NCBI GenBank assembly: GCA_038232515.1
Contig: JBBSHS010000042.1
Location: forward strand, 1-22,302
From: JBBSHS01 sp038232515
Lineage (GTDB): Bacteria; Actinomycetota; Acidimicrobiia; Acidimicrobiales; JAUJNH01
Reading direction: 5' to 3'
DNA length: 22,302 nucleotides
This document shows, in pieces, positions 1 to 7,095 of this stretch. The position numbers and the translations under genes are program-made. Within the stretch, counting starts at the first letter, position 1. Every line of letters begins with the position of its first letter. The notes beneath the pieces are model-generated. The model was not told the DNA's origin. It searched no databases and was given only the letters and a program-made list of their open reading frames with translations.

Positions 1-170
1 ACCAGGCGTACGACCGTGGGGTTGAAGCCGCGCCACTCGGCGATGCCACTGGCCACTCCGCCCATCATGCGCTGGTCGCGGCTGCGCACCAGCCGGCCCG
101 TTCCGTGGCCGCGCCAGCCGGCGTGGCCGTGTTCGTCGACACGGCCGTGACGGCCGGAGTGTCTGCTCAC
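1..170 (-). CDS. PspC-domain protein, N-terminal part (cut by window edge)
   Basis: Reading the minus strand from a GTG at 170 gives about 56 codons that run off the window. After a Gly/His/Arg-rich leader of about 28 residues comes LVRSRDQRMMGGVASGIAEW followed by a short stretch ending FNPTVVRLV, which matches the start of a PspC domain (arginine-rich lead, GGV-x-GIA core, then x-P-x-x-VRL). The family is membrane-bound and linked to envelope stress. In actinobacteria such domains also sit at the N terminus of sensor histidine kinases, so this may be a kinase or a short PspC protein; the visible part cannot decide. It is divergent from the PspC gene at 305. The GTG start is a guess, because no good Shine-Dalgarno is seen. 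Confidence 0.65.
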   Translation of the reverse strand, partial: MSRHSGRHGRVDEHGHAGWRGHGTGRLVRSRDQRMMGGVASGIAEWRGFNPTVVRL

Positions 171-218
171 GAGGTGCCCATGTTCCCACGACCGAACCCC
201 GGTCGCCCATGGGGGCGA

Positions 219-260
219 ACCCTGATGGAGCCTCAGGGTCGTTCAGGGTTTGGCCAGGGT
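219..260. promoter_or_regulatory. Phased TCAGGGT repeats between divergent pspC genes
   Basis: TCAGGGT occurs at 233-239 and 243-249, and CCAGGGT at 254-260, so copies start 10 and 11 bp apart, about one helical turn. An inverted copy, ACCCTGA, lies at 219-225 and forms a dyad with the first direct copy (7-nt loop). The array ends 44 bp upstream of the 305 start, where an activator site would be expected. Inference: binding site for a response regulator controlling one or both pspC genes. Confidence 0.5.
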
Positions 261-292
261 GGTCCCCCGATGCGCGGCGGCGGGAACGGGCG

Positions 293-298
293 CACGAT
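293..298 (+). promoter_or_regulatory. Candidate -10 element for the 305 pspC gene
   Basis: CACGAT lies exactly 6 nt before the ATG at 305, the same geometry as TACGAT before vapB and TAGACT before the minus-strand sufC. No convincing -35 is seen, which fits an activator-dependent promoter using the upstream repeats. A transcript from here would be leaderless or nearly so. Confidence 0.35.
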
Positions 299-304
299 CG
301 GTCC

Positions 305-1564
305 ATGACCAGCGAGCGACCCGGCTTCGAACCCGGCGGTGACGATGTGACGGCCCCGTACGGGGCGCCCCCATCCGACTCCGGCATCACCGGTGCATCA
401 CTGCCCCCGCCCGAAAATGGCGACCGACCTCCTGAGCCGCCGCCCGGCGCGCCGGCTCCGTCATGGTGGCCGCCCGATGGCGGCTCCAATCGCCTCCGGC
501 GTACCCGCGGTCGCGACGCCATGGTGGCCGGGGTGGCCGGCGGCATCGCCCGGGAGCTGGGCGTCGACCCGCTGTTCGTCCGCGCCGCCTTCGTCCTCCT
601 CGCCCTCGCCGGTGGCAGCGGCTTCGTGCTCTACGCCGCCGGCTGGCTACTTCTCCCCGACGAGGGCGGCCACGAGCCCATAGGGGCCGGGCTGGCGCGC
701 CGTCACGGGCACCGGCCCTGGCTCCTCGTCGCTTTGGCCTTCGTTGCCTTCGCCATCCTCAGCGACGGCTGGGACCGCCGGGGCTGGGGCCACCCCGGCC
801 TGTGGCTTGTCATCCTGGGGCTGTTCGTCCTGGCCCGTCACCGGAGGAGGCGGCACGGCGGCTCCGATGGCACGGACGCCCGACGTCCGCAGGCGGGGTT
901 GCCCGTATCCGACGACACGGCCTCGTGGCCGTGGGATGACCCGTCGCTGGCGGCACCGTCCGTTCCCCGGGCCCGCTCCCTGGTGCCGCGGGTCCTGCTG
1001 GTGCTGCTGGCGCTGGCCGCCGCCGACCTCGTTGCCTTCGCCGCCCACCTGCCGGCGCTGTCCGTCAGCGCGGTGCTGGCCCTCGGACTGGCGATGACGG
1101 GTGGGGCCTTGGTCCTGGGTGTGCGCAGGGACCGCTGGGGCGGCCTCCTGGCTCTCGGCGTGGTGCTGATGGTAGCGCTGGCCACCGCCACGGCGGCACA
1201 GGCGGCCCTGGCCGGCGGCGTCGGCACCCGGGTGTTCCACCTCACCGACCCGGCCGGGGTGGCGCCGATCTTCCGCCTCGGTGCCGGCGATCTGACCCTG
1301 GACCTGGTCGACCTGCACAGCCCGACACCGGTGACGGTGAGCGGCCGGGTGGCCGCCGGGCACCTGGCCGTGGTCGTCCCGGCCGGGATGGCCCTGTCCG
1401 TGGAGGCCCGCAGCGGGATCGGCCAGGTCGACGTCCTCGGGACCGTGCACCACGGGGTCGATGTCGACCAACAGGTCAACCTGCCCGGCAGCGCCGGCGC
1501 CGGGACGCTGCACCTCGACCTGGCCGCCGGTGTGGGCGACATCGAGGTGCGAAGTGCTGCTTGA
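305..1564 (+). CDS. PspC-domain membrane protein with LiaF-like C-terminal domain
   Basis: The 419-residue protein has a Pro-rich cytoplasmic leader (about 1-58), then a PspC domain (about 60-118) with the GVAGGIARELGVDP core and a hydrophobic helix ending in GWLLLPDE. Several further hydrophobic helices follow (about 135-180 and 220-300). The C-terminal third (about 310-419) is a soluble beta-rich region with Gly-Asp turns, like the LiaF/cell-wall-active-antibiotic-response domain. The family senses or buffers envelope stress, often with a neighbouring two-component system. The in-frame ATG at 209 was rejected: residues before 305 are Arg/Gly-rich low-complexity and overlap the phased operator, and a -10-like CACGAT sits 6 nt before 305. 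No classical Shine-Dalgarno is present. Confidence 0.8.
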   Translation: MTSERPGFEPGGDDVTAPYGAPPSDSGITGASLPPPENGDRPPEPPPGAPAPSWWPPDGGSNRLRRTRGRDAMVAGVAGGIARELGVDPLFVRAAFVLLALAGGSGFVLYAAGWLLLPDEGGHEPIGAGLARRHGHRPWLLVALAFVAFAILSDGWDRRGWGHPGLWLVILGLFVLARHRRRRHGGSDGTDARRPQAGLPVSDDTASWPWDDPSLAAPSVPRARSLVPRVLLVLLALAAADLVAFAAHLPALSVSAVLALGLAMTGGALVLGVRRDRWGGLLALGVVLMVALATATAAQAALAGGVGTRVFHLTDPAGVAPIFRLGAGDLTLDLVDLHSPTPVTVSGRVAAGHLAVVVPAGMALSVEARSGIGQVDVLGTVHHGVDVDQQVNLPGSAGAGTLHLDLAAGVGDIEVRSAA

Positions 1565-1591
1565 CCAGCTTGGCCTCACCGGCTCCCTCGG

Positions 1592-1617
1592 CCAGGCCGG
1601 GCCGGTGGTGGGCCTGG
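1592..1617. terminator. GC-rich hairpin after pspC (possible terminator)
   Basis: CCAGGCC at 1592-1598 pairs with GGCCTGG at 1611-1617 across a 12-nt loop, 27 nt after the pspC stop and in a convergent interval. There is no T-tract, so termination activity is only a possibility. Confidence 0.25.
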
Positions 1618-1687
1618 TCCTGGTGGCGGCACTGGCCTCGGAGGCCGAGACCCGCCCGACGCCGCCGCTCGTGACGCTCTCGGGCCC

Positions 1688-1762
1688 TCAGGGGTCGGCC
1701 AGGTGGATGACCCCTCCGCCGGCCGGGGCGATGAACAGGATCTCGGCGTCGACCAGGAGCAT
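1688..1762 (-). CDS. Possible 24-residue micro-ORF in the pspC/peptidase gap
   Basis: In the 237-bp gap between the pspC stop and the peptidase stop, one minus-strand frame reads MLLVDAEILFIAPAGGGVIH then LADP and stop. From the ATG at 1762 almost every codon ends in G or C, as in real genes of this window, while codons just upstream in the same frame do not. It lies 39 nt downstream of the peptidase stop on the same strand. It could be a small hydrophobic peptide, a degraded gene tail, or chance. No family is recognised and no clear ribosome-binding site is seen. Confidence 0.2.
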   Translation of the reverse strand: MLLVDAEILFIAPAGGGVIHLADP

Positions 1763-1801
1763 TCCGGCCGGGCGAGCTTCGTGGCAACATCGGTGAGGAA
1801 G

Positions 1802-3895
1802 TCAGGGGGCCAGGCCCAGCGCGTCGAGGATGAAGGCGTAGACGAAGGCCTCGTCCCGCCAGGCGTCGTATCGGCCCGATGGGCCGCCGTGGCCGGCGCC
1901 CATCTCGGTCTTTAGGTAGGCGGGGCGGCGGCTGGTGGTCGACGCCCGCAGTCTCTGCACCCACTTGGCCGGCTCCCAGTAGGCGACCCGGCTGTCGTTC
2001 AAACCGGAGGTGGCCAGGATGGCCGGGTAGTCCTGGTCGATCACGTTGTCGTAGGGCGAGTACGACTTCATGTAGGCGTACGTCTCGGCGCTGTTGACCG
2101 GGTTGCCCCACTCCTCCCATTCGGTGACCGTCAAGGGGATTGTCTCGTCGAGCATGGTCGTGACGCAGTCTACGAAAGGCACCTCGGCCACGACGGCCGC
2201 GAACAATCGGGCCTGGAGGTTGGCCACCGCGCCCATGAGGAGCCCGCCGGCCGACCCGCCCCGGGCCACGAGCTGGCCGGGCGTCGTGCAGCCCTCCTGG
2301 ACGAGGTGCTCGGCGCAGGCGATGAAGTCCGTGAACGTGTTGCGCTTGTGGTTGAGACGGCCCTGCTCGTACCAGGGTCGGCCGAGCTCACCGCCGCCAC
2401 GGACGTGGGCGATGGCGAACACGAAGCCACGGTCGAGCAGGGTCAGCCGCAGCGACGAGAACACGGGGTCGACGGAGTGCTCGTACGAGCCGTAGCCGTA
2501 CAGCAGGCACGGGTTCGGGCCGGCCGGGAGGTCGGCGCGGTGCACCAGCGAGATGGGGACGCGGGTGCCGTCGGCCGCCACCGCCCACTGCCGGCCTGAG
2601 GTGTAGCGGCTGGGCTCGTAGCCCCCCAGCACCTCGGTCTGCTTCTTCAGCTCGCGGTGGCGGCTGTCCATGTCGTAGTCGAAGACCGAGCGGGGCGTCA
2701 GCAGCGACGTGTAGTTGAAGCGGAGCGTGCCGCTGTCGTATTCCGGGTTGCCGCCGTCCCCGGCGGCGTAGACGGGCTCGGGCATGGCGATGACGTGGGC
2801 GGCGCCGTCGGACCGGCGGACGACCCGGATGCGGCGCAGGGCGTCGGCCCGCTCGAACACGACGATGTGGCCGGCGAAGGCGCCCAGCCCCTCCACCTTC
2901 ACCTCCTTGCGGTGCGCCTCCACCTCCTCCCACGACGCCCGCCCCGGTGAATCGACGGGTGCGGCCATGACCTTGAAGTTCACCGCCCCGTCTGCGTTCG
3001 TGACGAACAGGAAGCGGTCGCCGGCGTCGGTGACCGAGTACTCCAGGCCCTGCTGGCGCGGCTCGATCACCGCGAATGGCCCCTGGGGATGGGCCGTGGG
3101 CAGCACCCACCACTCGTCGCTCATCTTCGAGCCTGTATGGATGAACACGTGGTTGCCTGTCTTGGCCCGGCCCACGTCGACGAAGAAACGCTCGTCGGGG
3201 TCCTCGAACACGCACACGTCAAGCGTTGGTGCCGTGCCCAGCAGATGGCGCCACACCTGGTGGGGACGCATGGTGCCGTCGGTCTTGACGTAGAAGAACG
3301 TCCCGTCGTCGGCCCAGGCGGTGCCGTAGTAAGTGGCGGGGATCTCATCCTCCCGGTCCGTCCCCGAACCCAGGTCCCGCACCCGCATGGTGAACAGCTC
3401 CGAGCCGTTGAAGTCCGTGGAGTACAGCAGCAGGCCATGGCCCGGGCTCACGTCGAAGGTGCCGAGGGCGAAGAACCCGCGGTCCCCGGCCACCACGTTC
3501 TCGTCCAGCACCACCTGCTCGGGAGCGTCGAGGTGGCCGTGCCGGCGGCAGTTGACGGGATACTGCAGGCCCTGCTCGGTGCGGCTGTAGTACCACCAGT
3601 CGTCCTTGGCGAACGGCACGTCGAGGTCGGTCTCCTTGATGCGGGCCTTGATCTCCTCGAACAGCCCAGCCTGGAGGTCCTCGGTGTGGGCCAGCGCCGC
3701 CTGGGTGTACGCGTTCTCGGCCTCCAGGTGGGCCAGCACCTCCGGGTCGTCCCTGGTGTCGCTGCGCAGCCACCACCAGTCGTCGACCCGCTCGTCGCCG
3801 TGGGCCACGAGGACGTGAGGACGGCGGGGCGCCACCGGCGGCTCGAGCCCTTCGGGGTCAACGGGGCTGTGCGCAGACGGGTCGCCGGGGGCCAT
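1802..3895 (-). CDS. ptrB: S9A prolyl oligopeptidase family peptidase (oligopeptidase B-like)
   Basis: This 697-residue serine peptidase cleaves short peptides, after basic residues in oligopeptidase B relatives. The N-terminal part (about 20-400) is the beta-propeller gate, starting with VDDWWWLRSDTRDDPEVL and PFAKDDWWYYSRTEQG. The C-terminal alpha/beta-hydrolase carries the triad: Ser548 in GGSAGG, Asp634 in LNDSRV and His669 in GAGHGG. YGYGSYEHSVDP and AHVRGGGELGRPWYEQGRL are typical of the family. No signal peptide is visible, so it is probably cytoplasmic. The open frame continues to 4318, but those 141 residues are Arg/Ser/Thr-rich with no domain, and the stretch opposite codes for a plausible plus-strand protein. 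ATG 3895 is chosen because a TAGGGT box lies 7 nt upstream. The gene is transcribed alone; family certain, substrate specificity inferred. Confidence 0.93.
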   Translation of the reverse strand: MAPGDPSAHSPVDPEGLEPPVAPRRPHVLVAHGDERVDDWWWLRSDTRDDPEVLAHLEAENAYTQAALAHTEDLQAGLFEEIKARIKETDLDVPFAKDDWWYYSRTEQGLQYPVNCRRHGHLDAPEQVVLDENVVAGDRGFFALGTFDVSPGHGLLLYSTDFNGSELFTMRVRDLGSGTDREDEIPATYYGTAWADDGTFFYVKTDGTMRPHQVWRHLLGTAPTLDVCVFEDPDERFFVDVGRAKTGNHVFIHTGSKMSDEWWVLPTAHPQGPFAVIEPRQQGLEYSVTDAGDRFLFVTNADGAVNFKVMAAPVDSPGRASWEEVEAHRKEVKVEGLGAFAGHIVVFERADALRRIRVVRRSDGAAHVIAMPEPVYAAGDGGNPEYDSGTLRFNYTSLLTPRSVFDYDMDSRHRELKKQTEVLGGYEPSRYTSGRQWAVAADGTRVPISLVHRADLPAGPNPCLLYGYGSYEHSVDPVFSSLRLTLLDRGFVFAIAHVRGGGELGRPWYEQGRLNHKRNTFTDFIACAEHLVQEGCTTPGQLVARGGSAGGLLMGAVANLQARLFAAVVAEVPFVDCVTTMLDETIPLTVTEWEEWGNPVNSAETYAYMKSYSPYDNVIDQDYPAILATSGLNDSRVAYWEPAKWVQRLRASTTSRRPAYLKTEMGAGHGGPSGRYDAWRDEAFVYAFILDALGLAP

Positions 3896-3902
3896 GCCTC
3901 CG

Positions 3903-3908
3903 ACCCTA
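3903..3908 (-). promoter_or_regulatory. Candidate -10 (TAGGGT) of the oligopeptidase gene
   Basis: On the minus strand TAGGGT ends 7 nt before the ATG at 3895. A GGAGG follows, but it sits only one base from the ATG, too close to act as a Shine-Dalgarno. This favours a leaderless transcript and supports the chosen start. No good -35 was found. Confidence 0.35.
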
Positions 3909-3932
3909 GAACGAGGACATAGCGTCGATGAC

Positions 3933-4139
3933 GTGGGTGACGGAGCCGACCCAGGCAGGCCAGCGGTTGCCGGTCGTGTGGTGGTCGTGAACGACACGGA
4001 CGCCGAACTGCTCGGGCGGGCGGTGGCCGAGTTGCGTACCTCGTTGCCGGAGGCCCGGGTGGTGGGCGTGCTCGGGGGCACCGACCTGGCTCGGGAAGTG
4101 GTCGAAGACCTGGCCCCCGGGCCGCACACCGCCCCCTGA
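3933..4139 (+). CDS. Small hypothetical protein
   Basis: About 68 residues if started at GTG 3933, or 53 from GTG 3978. The core VVVVNDTDAELLGRAVAELR followed by TSLPEARVVGVLGGTDLARE looks like a strand-helix-strand-helix unit, and codon third positions are almost all G/C from 3978 onward. That makes it better supported than the antisense frame, which is Arg/His-rich. Before about 3972 the codon pattern is weak, so the shorter start may be right. It is divergent from the peptidase gene and followed 3 nt after its stop by a hairpin, so it looks monocistronic. I recognise no family and assign no function. Confidence 0.45.
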   Translation: MGDGADPGRPAVAGRVVVVNDTDAELLGRAVAELRTSLPEARVVGVLGGTDLAREVVEDLAPGPHTAP

Positions 4140-4142
4140 TCA

Positions 4143-4157
4143 GAGGCCACAGGCCTC
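4143..4157 (+). terminator. Short hairpin after the small hypothetical gene
   Basis: GAGGCC-ACA-GGCCTC forms a perfect 6-bp stem with a 3-nt loop beginning 3 nt after the stop at 4139. No T-run follows. The rest of the interval to the sufB promoter (4158-4283) shows nothing I can support. Confidence 0.35.
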
Positions 4158-4283
4158 CGTGAGCGCCGATGAGGAGCGTGTGGGCGCCCTGCGAGCGTCT
4201 GGACCGGCCCTGGCACCGGAGGGCAGCGTGGGCGCGGCGACCAGATGGCGAGGACCCGGCGTCGGCGCCGGCGACGGCCCCGG

Positions 4284-4327
4284 TTGGGAAACGGCTCCGG
4301 ATTTGTTACTATCGCCATAGGAGAAAT
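4284..4327 (+). promoter_or_regulatory. sufB promoter with overlapping palindromic operator
   Basis: TTGGGA (4284-4289), a 17-bp spacer and TACTAT (4307-4312) form a good sigma-70-type promoter. The dyad CTAT-CGCC-ATAG (4309-4320) overlaps the -10, and an AAAT box (4324-4327) is centred 11 bp from the axis; an ATTT box lies 12 bp away on the other side. The same architecture recurs at sufD and the minus-strand sufC. Binding here would block RNA polymerase, so a repressor responding to Fe-S status is the simplest inference. Confidence 0.65.
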
Positions 4328-4359
4328 GCGCCTGTCCTCAACCGCAGAGGAGCTGTTCC

Positions 4360-5763
4360 ATGAGCACCGCCGCAGACCTGGACCTCGGTCGTTACAAGCT
4401 CGGCTGGAGCGACGTCGAGGACTACGTCTTCAAGCCCAAGAAGGGCATCAACGAGAACATCGTGCGGGACATGTCCCTGATGAAGGGCGAGCCCGACTGG
4501 ATGCGCGACTTCAGGGTGAAGGCGCTGCGCCGCTTCGAGAAGAAGCCCATGGTCGAGTGGTTCGCCCGCAACATGCCCGACATCGACTTCAACGACATCT
4601 ACTACTACATCAAGCCGACCAACGAGCAGGTGGCCGACTGGGACGACCTGCCCGAGCAGATGCGGGCCACCTACGAGAAGCTGGGTATCCCCGAGGCCGA
4701 GCGCAAGTACCTGGCCGGGGTCACCGCCCAGTACGAGTCCGAGGTCGTCTACCACAAGAACCGTGACGACCTGGCCGCCCGGGGCATCCTGTTCTGCGAC
4801 ATGGACACGGCCGTGCGCGAGTACCCCGATCTGGTCAGGCGGTACTTCGGCACGGTGATCCCGCCCGGCGACAACAAGTTCGCCGCCCTCAACTCGGCCG
4901 TCTGGAGCGGCGGGTCGTTCATCTACGTGCCCCCCGGCGTCAACTGCGAGATGCCGTTGCAGGCCTACTTCCGCATCAACTCAGAGAACGCCGGCCAGTT
5001 CGAGCGGACGCTGATCATCGCCGACGAGGGTGCGCAGGTCCACTACATCGAGGGTTGCTCCGCCCCGGTGTACACCAGCGACTCGCTGCACTCGGCCGTG
5101 GTCGAGCTCATCGCCAAGCCCGGGTCCCGCATCACGTACACCACCATCCAGAACTGGTCGCCCAACGTCTACAACCTGGTCACCAAGCGAGCCCGGGCCG
5201 AGGCCGAGGCCCGCGTCGAGTGGATCGACGGCAACATCGGCAGCCGGCTCACCATGAAGTACCCCAGTGTGGTGATGGTCGGTCCCAAGGCCTCCGGTGA
5301 GGTCCTGTCGGTGGCCTACGCCGGAGCCGGTCAGCACCAGGATGCCGGCGCCAAGATGATCCACGCCGCCCCCGAGACGACGTCCACCATCATCTCCAAG
5401 TCGATCTGCAAGGACGGTGGGCGCACCTCGTACCGGGGGCTCGTCCACGTCGACCCTGGCGCCCACCACTCCAAGAGCTTCGTGCGCTGTGACGCTCTGC
5501 TGCTCGACGACATCAGCCGGTCCGACACCTACCCCTACATGGAGGTGGGGGAGCAGGACGCCCAGATCGGCCACGAGGCCACCGTCTCCAAGGTGGGCGA
5601 CGACCAGCTCTTCTACCTGATGAGCCGCGGCCTGTCCGAGCAGCAGGCCATGGGCATGGTCGTCAACGGGTTCATCGAGCCCATCACCCGCACCCTGCCC
5701 ATGGAGTACGCGGTGGAGTGGAGCCGCCTCATCGAGCTCCAGATGGAGGGGTCGGTGGGGTAA
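4360..5763 (+). CDS. sufB: Fe-S cluster assembly scaffold SufB
   Basis: SufB (467 residues) is the cytosolic scaffold on which the SufBC2D complex builds Fe-S clusters. The N-terminal helical part (about 1-110) has the family stretch PDWMRDFRVKALRRFEKKPM. The beta-helix core follows, with KFAALNSAVWSGGSFIYVPP (about 170-190). Cys377 in FVRCDALLLDD and Glu406 in IGHEATVSKV correspond to the E. coli residues (Cys405, Glu434) needed for cluster formation and sulfur transfer. Length is close to the E. coli protein (495). ATG 4360 has a GAGGAG Shine-Dalgarno 7 nt upstream and lies about 40 nt after the predicted transcription start, so this mRNA has a leader. It heads the first SUF block, with sufD and sufC downstream. 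Confidence 0.97.
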   Translation: MSTAADLDLGRYKLGWSDVEDYVFKPKKGINENIVRDMSLMKGEPDWMRDFRVKALRRFEKKPMVEWFARNMPDIDFNDIYYYIKPTNEQVADWDDLPEQMRATYEKLGIPEAERKYLAGVTAQYESEVVYHKNRDDLAARGILFCDMDTAVREYPDLVRRYFGTVIPPGDNKFAALNSAVWSGGSFIYVPPGVNCEMPLQAYFRINSENAGQFERTLIIADEGAQVHYIEGCSAPVYTSDSLHSAVVELIAKPGSRITYTTIQNWSPNVYNLVTKRARAEAEARVEWIDGNIGSRLTMKYPSVVMVGPKASGEVLSVAYAGAGQHQDAGAKMIHAAPETTSTIISKSICKDGGRTSYRGLVHVDPGAHHSKSFVRCDALLLDDISRSDTYPYMEVGEQDAQIGHEATVSKVGDDQLFYLMSRGLSEQQAMGMVVNGFIEPITRTLPMEYAVEWSRLIELQMEGSVG

Positions 5764-5813
5764 GCGCAGGCCGGGCCTCGGCCCTCCCCCTGTTGCTGCA
5801 TCCGCCCGCCGGC

Positions 5814-5841
5814 TTGCTTCGCCCGGCGATGCTGGCACAAT
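5814..5841 (+). promoter_or_regulatory. Candidate promoter of the four-Cys protein gene
   Basis: TTGCTT (5814-5819), a 16-bp spacer and CACAAT (5836-5841) resemble a promoter. The -10 ends 6 nt before the GTG at 5848, the leaderless geometry seen elsewhere in the window. No suf-type palindrome is present. The 84-bp gap after sufB otherwise shows only weak GC-rich dyads. Confidence 0.35.
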
Positions 5842-5847
5842 CGTGTG

Positions 5848-6192
5848 GTGCCCATGCGCGAGGAGTGCAAGCACTTCCAGAGCCGGACGTACTCGTCGGG
5901 GGAGACGGCGCGGTTCTGCATCCTCGACCTCGCCCCCGAGGCGCCGTGGCGCTGCCCGGCCGACTGTGCCCGCTACGAACGGCGCATGGCCGACGCCGGG
6001 TGGAGCCGGGGGACGCTGGTGTCGGACAAGCTCGAAGAGGCGCCGAATCTCGGCGAAGGCGTCGGCGCCCTCCTGGACCAAGCCGAGAACATCATCAACG
6101 CCGCCGGGCCGTCGATCGTGGCCGACGTGGAGACCGAGCGGGCCCGCGCCACATCGACGCCCCGCTGGCAGTTCTGGAAGCGTCGCCGTTGA
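5848..6192 (+). CDS. Small four-cysteine protein of unknown function in the suf cluster
   Basis: The 114-residue protein has a compact N-terminal cysteine set: Cys7 (with His9, C-x-H), Cys24 in RFCILDLAPEAPWR, then Cys36-x3-Cys40 in RCPADCARYERR. Four conserved-looking Cys in 34 residues suggest a zinc or Fe-S site. The middle (about 55-95) is an acidic helix with LGEGVGALLDQAENIINAAG, and the tail ends RWQFWKRRR, basic and aromatic. No membrane segment or signal is visible. It lies between sufB and the PhzF-family gene on the same strand. GTG 5848 is preferred over GTG 5845 and ATG 5854 because of its 6-nt spacing from CACAAT. I do not recognise a named family. A Fe-S-related role is inference from position and cysteines only. 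Confidence 0.75.
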   Translation: MPMREECKHFQSRTYSSGETARFCILDLAPEAPWRCPADCARYERRMADAGWSRGTLVSDKLEEAPNLGEGVGALLDQAENIINAAGPSIVADVETERARATSTPRWQFWKRRR

Positions 6193-6229
6193 CGGTCGCC
6201 GGTCGGCCGGCGCGGACCGGTCTCGTCCC

Positions 6230-7039
6230 ATGAACAATGGCCTGCGCCTGCGCTACCGCATCGTCGACGTATTCAGCGACCGGCCGCTGGCCGGTAACGC
6301 GCTGTGCGTCGTGCTCGACCCGGTGCCGGAGGCGGTGATGGCGGCCATTGCCCGGGAGGTGAACCTGTCGGAGACCACGTTCCCGGTCCAGATCGCCGAC
6401 GATGCCTATGACGTCCGCATCTTCACGCCCAGCGCCGAGCTGCCCTTCGCCGGTCACCCGAGCCTGGGAACGGCGTGGGTGCTGGGGCCCAAGATGTGGG
6501 CCCAGACCAGCTCCGGGGCGACGGTGCAGGTGACGGCCGACGCCGACGGGGCGGTCATGACCCAGCCCGATCCCACCTTCGACTGGCTGGGAGACCACGC
6601 CGCCGAGGGGGTACGACGGGCCCTCGGGGCGTCCACCACGGAGGGCGTCTGCCGGGCCGAAGCGGCGGGTAACGCCCATGTCATCGTGCCCACGGCGGCG
6701 CCCATAGAAGGCCTGAACCCCGACCTGGGCGCCATCGCCGGCATCGCCGCTGAACTGTCGGCGACGACATGTTCGGTGGTCCGACGGGTCGATGACGGCC
6801 ACCTGCACGTGCGGGTGTTCGCCCCCGGCGCCGGGATCTCCGAGGACCCGGGCACGGGCTCGGCGGCCGGCCCGGTCGCCCTGCTGGCCCGTCAGTTGTG
6901 GGCCACCGACACCGATGTCCTCATCCGACAGGGCGACGAGATGGGCCGGCCCTGCCGCATCCAGGTCCACGCCGAAGTGGGCGCCCTGCGGGTGGGTGGA
7001 CGGGTGGCGGCCTGCGCCGAAGGCACCTTCACGCTGTAG
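6230..7039 (+). CDS. PhzF-family isomerase
   Basis: The 269-residue protein has the PhzF/diaminopimelate-epimerase-like fold signature: VDVFSDRPLAGNALCVVLD at the start, catalytic Glu48 in NLSETTFPV, LPFAGHPSLGTAWV, and EDPGTGSAAGPVA near the end of the second half. Family members catalyse proton-shift isomerisations of small metabolites; the substrate here cannot be told from sequence. Length is normal (about 260-300). The frame is open upstream into the four-Cys gene, but that part is an out-of-frame shadow, so ATG 6230, 37 nt after the four-Cys stop, is used. It is probably co-transcribed with that gene and sits just before the sufD promoter. No phenazine genes are nearby, so a phenazine role is unlikely. 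Confidence 0.88.
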   Translation: MNNGLRLRYRIVDVFSDRPLAGNALCVVLDPVPEAVMAAIAREVNLSETTFPVQIADDAYDVRIFTPSAELPFAGHPSLGTAWVLGPKMWAQTSSGATVQVTADADGAVMTQPDPTFDWLGDHAAEGVRRALGASTTEGVCRAEAAGNAHVIVPTAAPIEGLNPDLGAIAGIAAELSATTCSVVRRVDDGHLHVRVFAPGAGISEDPGTGSAAGPVALLARQLWATDTDVLIRQGDEMGRPCRIQVHAEVGALRVGGRVAACAEGTFTL

Positions 7040-7056
7040 ATCCGGCCCTGGTCCGG

Positions 7057-7087
7057 ATTTCCACTACCGACGTAGTGTAAATAGACT
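7057..7087 (+). promoter_or_regulatory. sufD promoter with 26-bp two-box palindromic operator
   Basis: The best copy of the suf palindrome: a perfect 6+4+6 dyad CACTAC-CGAC-GTAGTG (7062-7077) flanked by ATTT (7057-7060) and AAAT (7079-7082), both centred 11 bp from the axis. A -10 TAGACT (7082-7087) ends 8 nt before the sufD GTG, with TTTCCA 18 bp upstream as a weak -35, so the dyad fills the spacer. Repression by steric block is inferred. The transcript would be leaderless. Confidence 0.65.
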
Positions 7088-7095
7088 GGGGAACC

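Noticed and set aside
3896..4318. N-terminal extension of the oligopeptidase frame by 141 residues
   Set aside because: The residues are Arg/Ser/Thr/Pro-rich without a domain, and the opposite strand is the better coding candidate. A TAGGGT box 7 nt before ATG 3895 supports the short start.
4326..4766. Frame starting MRLSSTAEELF, superficially like the N terminus of an Rrf2-type regulator next to the operator
   Set aside because: The likeness ends after about six residues; the rest is Arg-rich and out of frame inside sufB.
5843..6229. Upstream extension of the PhzF frame
   Set aside because: It overlaps the four-Cys gene out of frame and lacks any PhzF motif; the fold starts directly after ATG 6230.
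4981..6237. 418-codon minus-strand frame opposite sufB and the four-Cys gene
   Set aside because: It is antisense to a certain sufB; its product is Gly/Val/Arg/His-rich with no motif, a usual shadow in GC-rich DNA.
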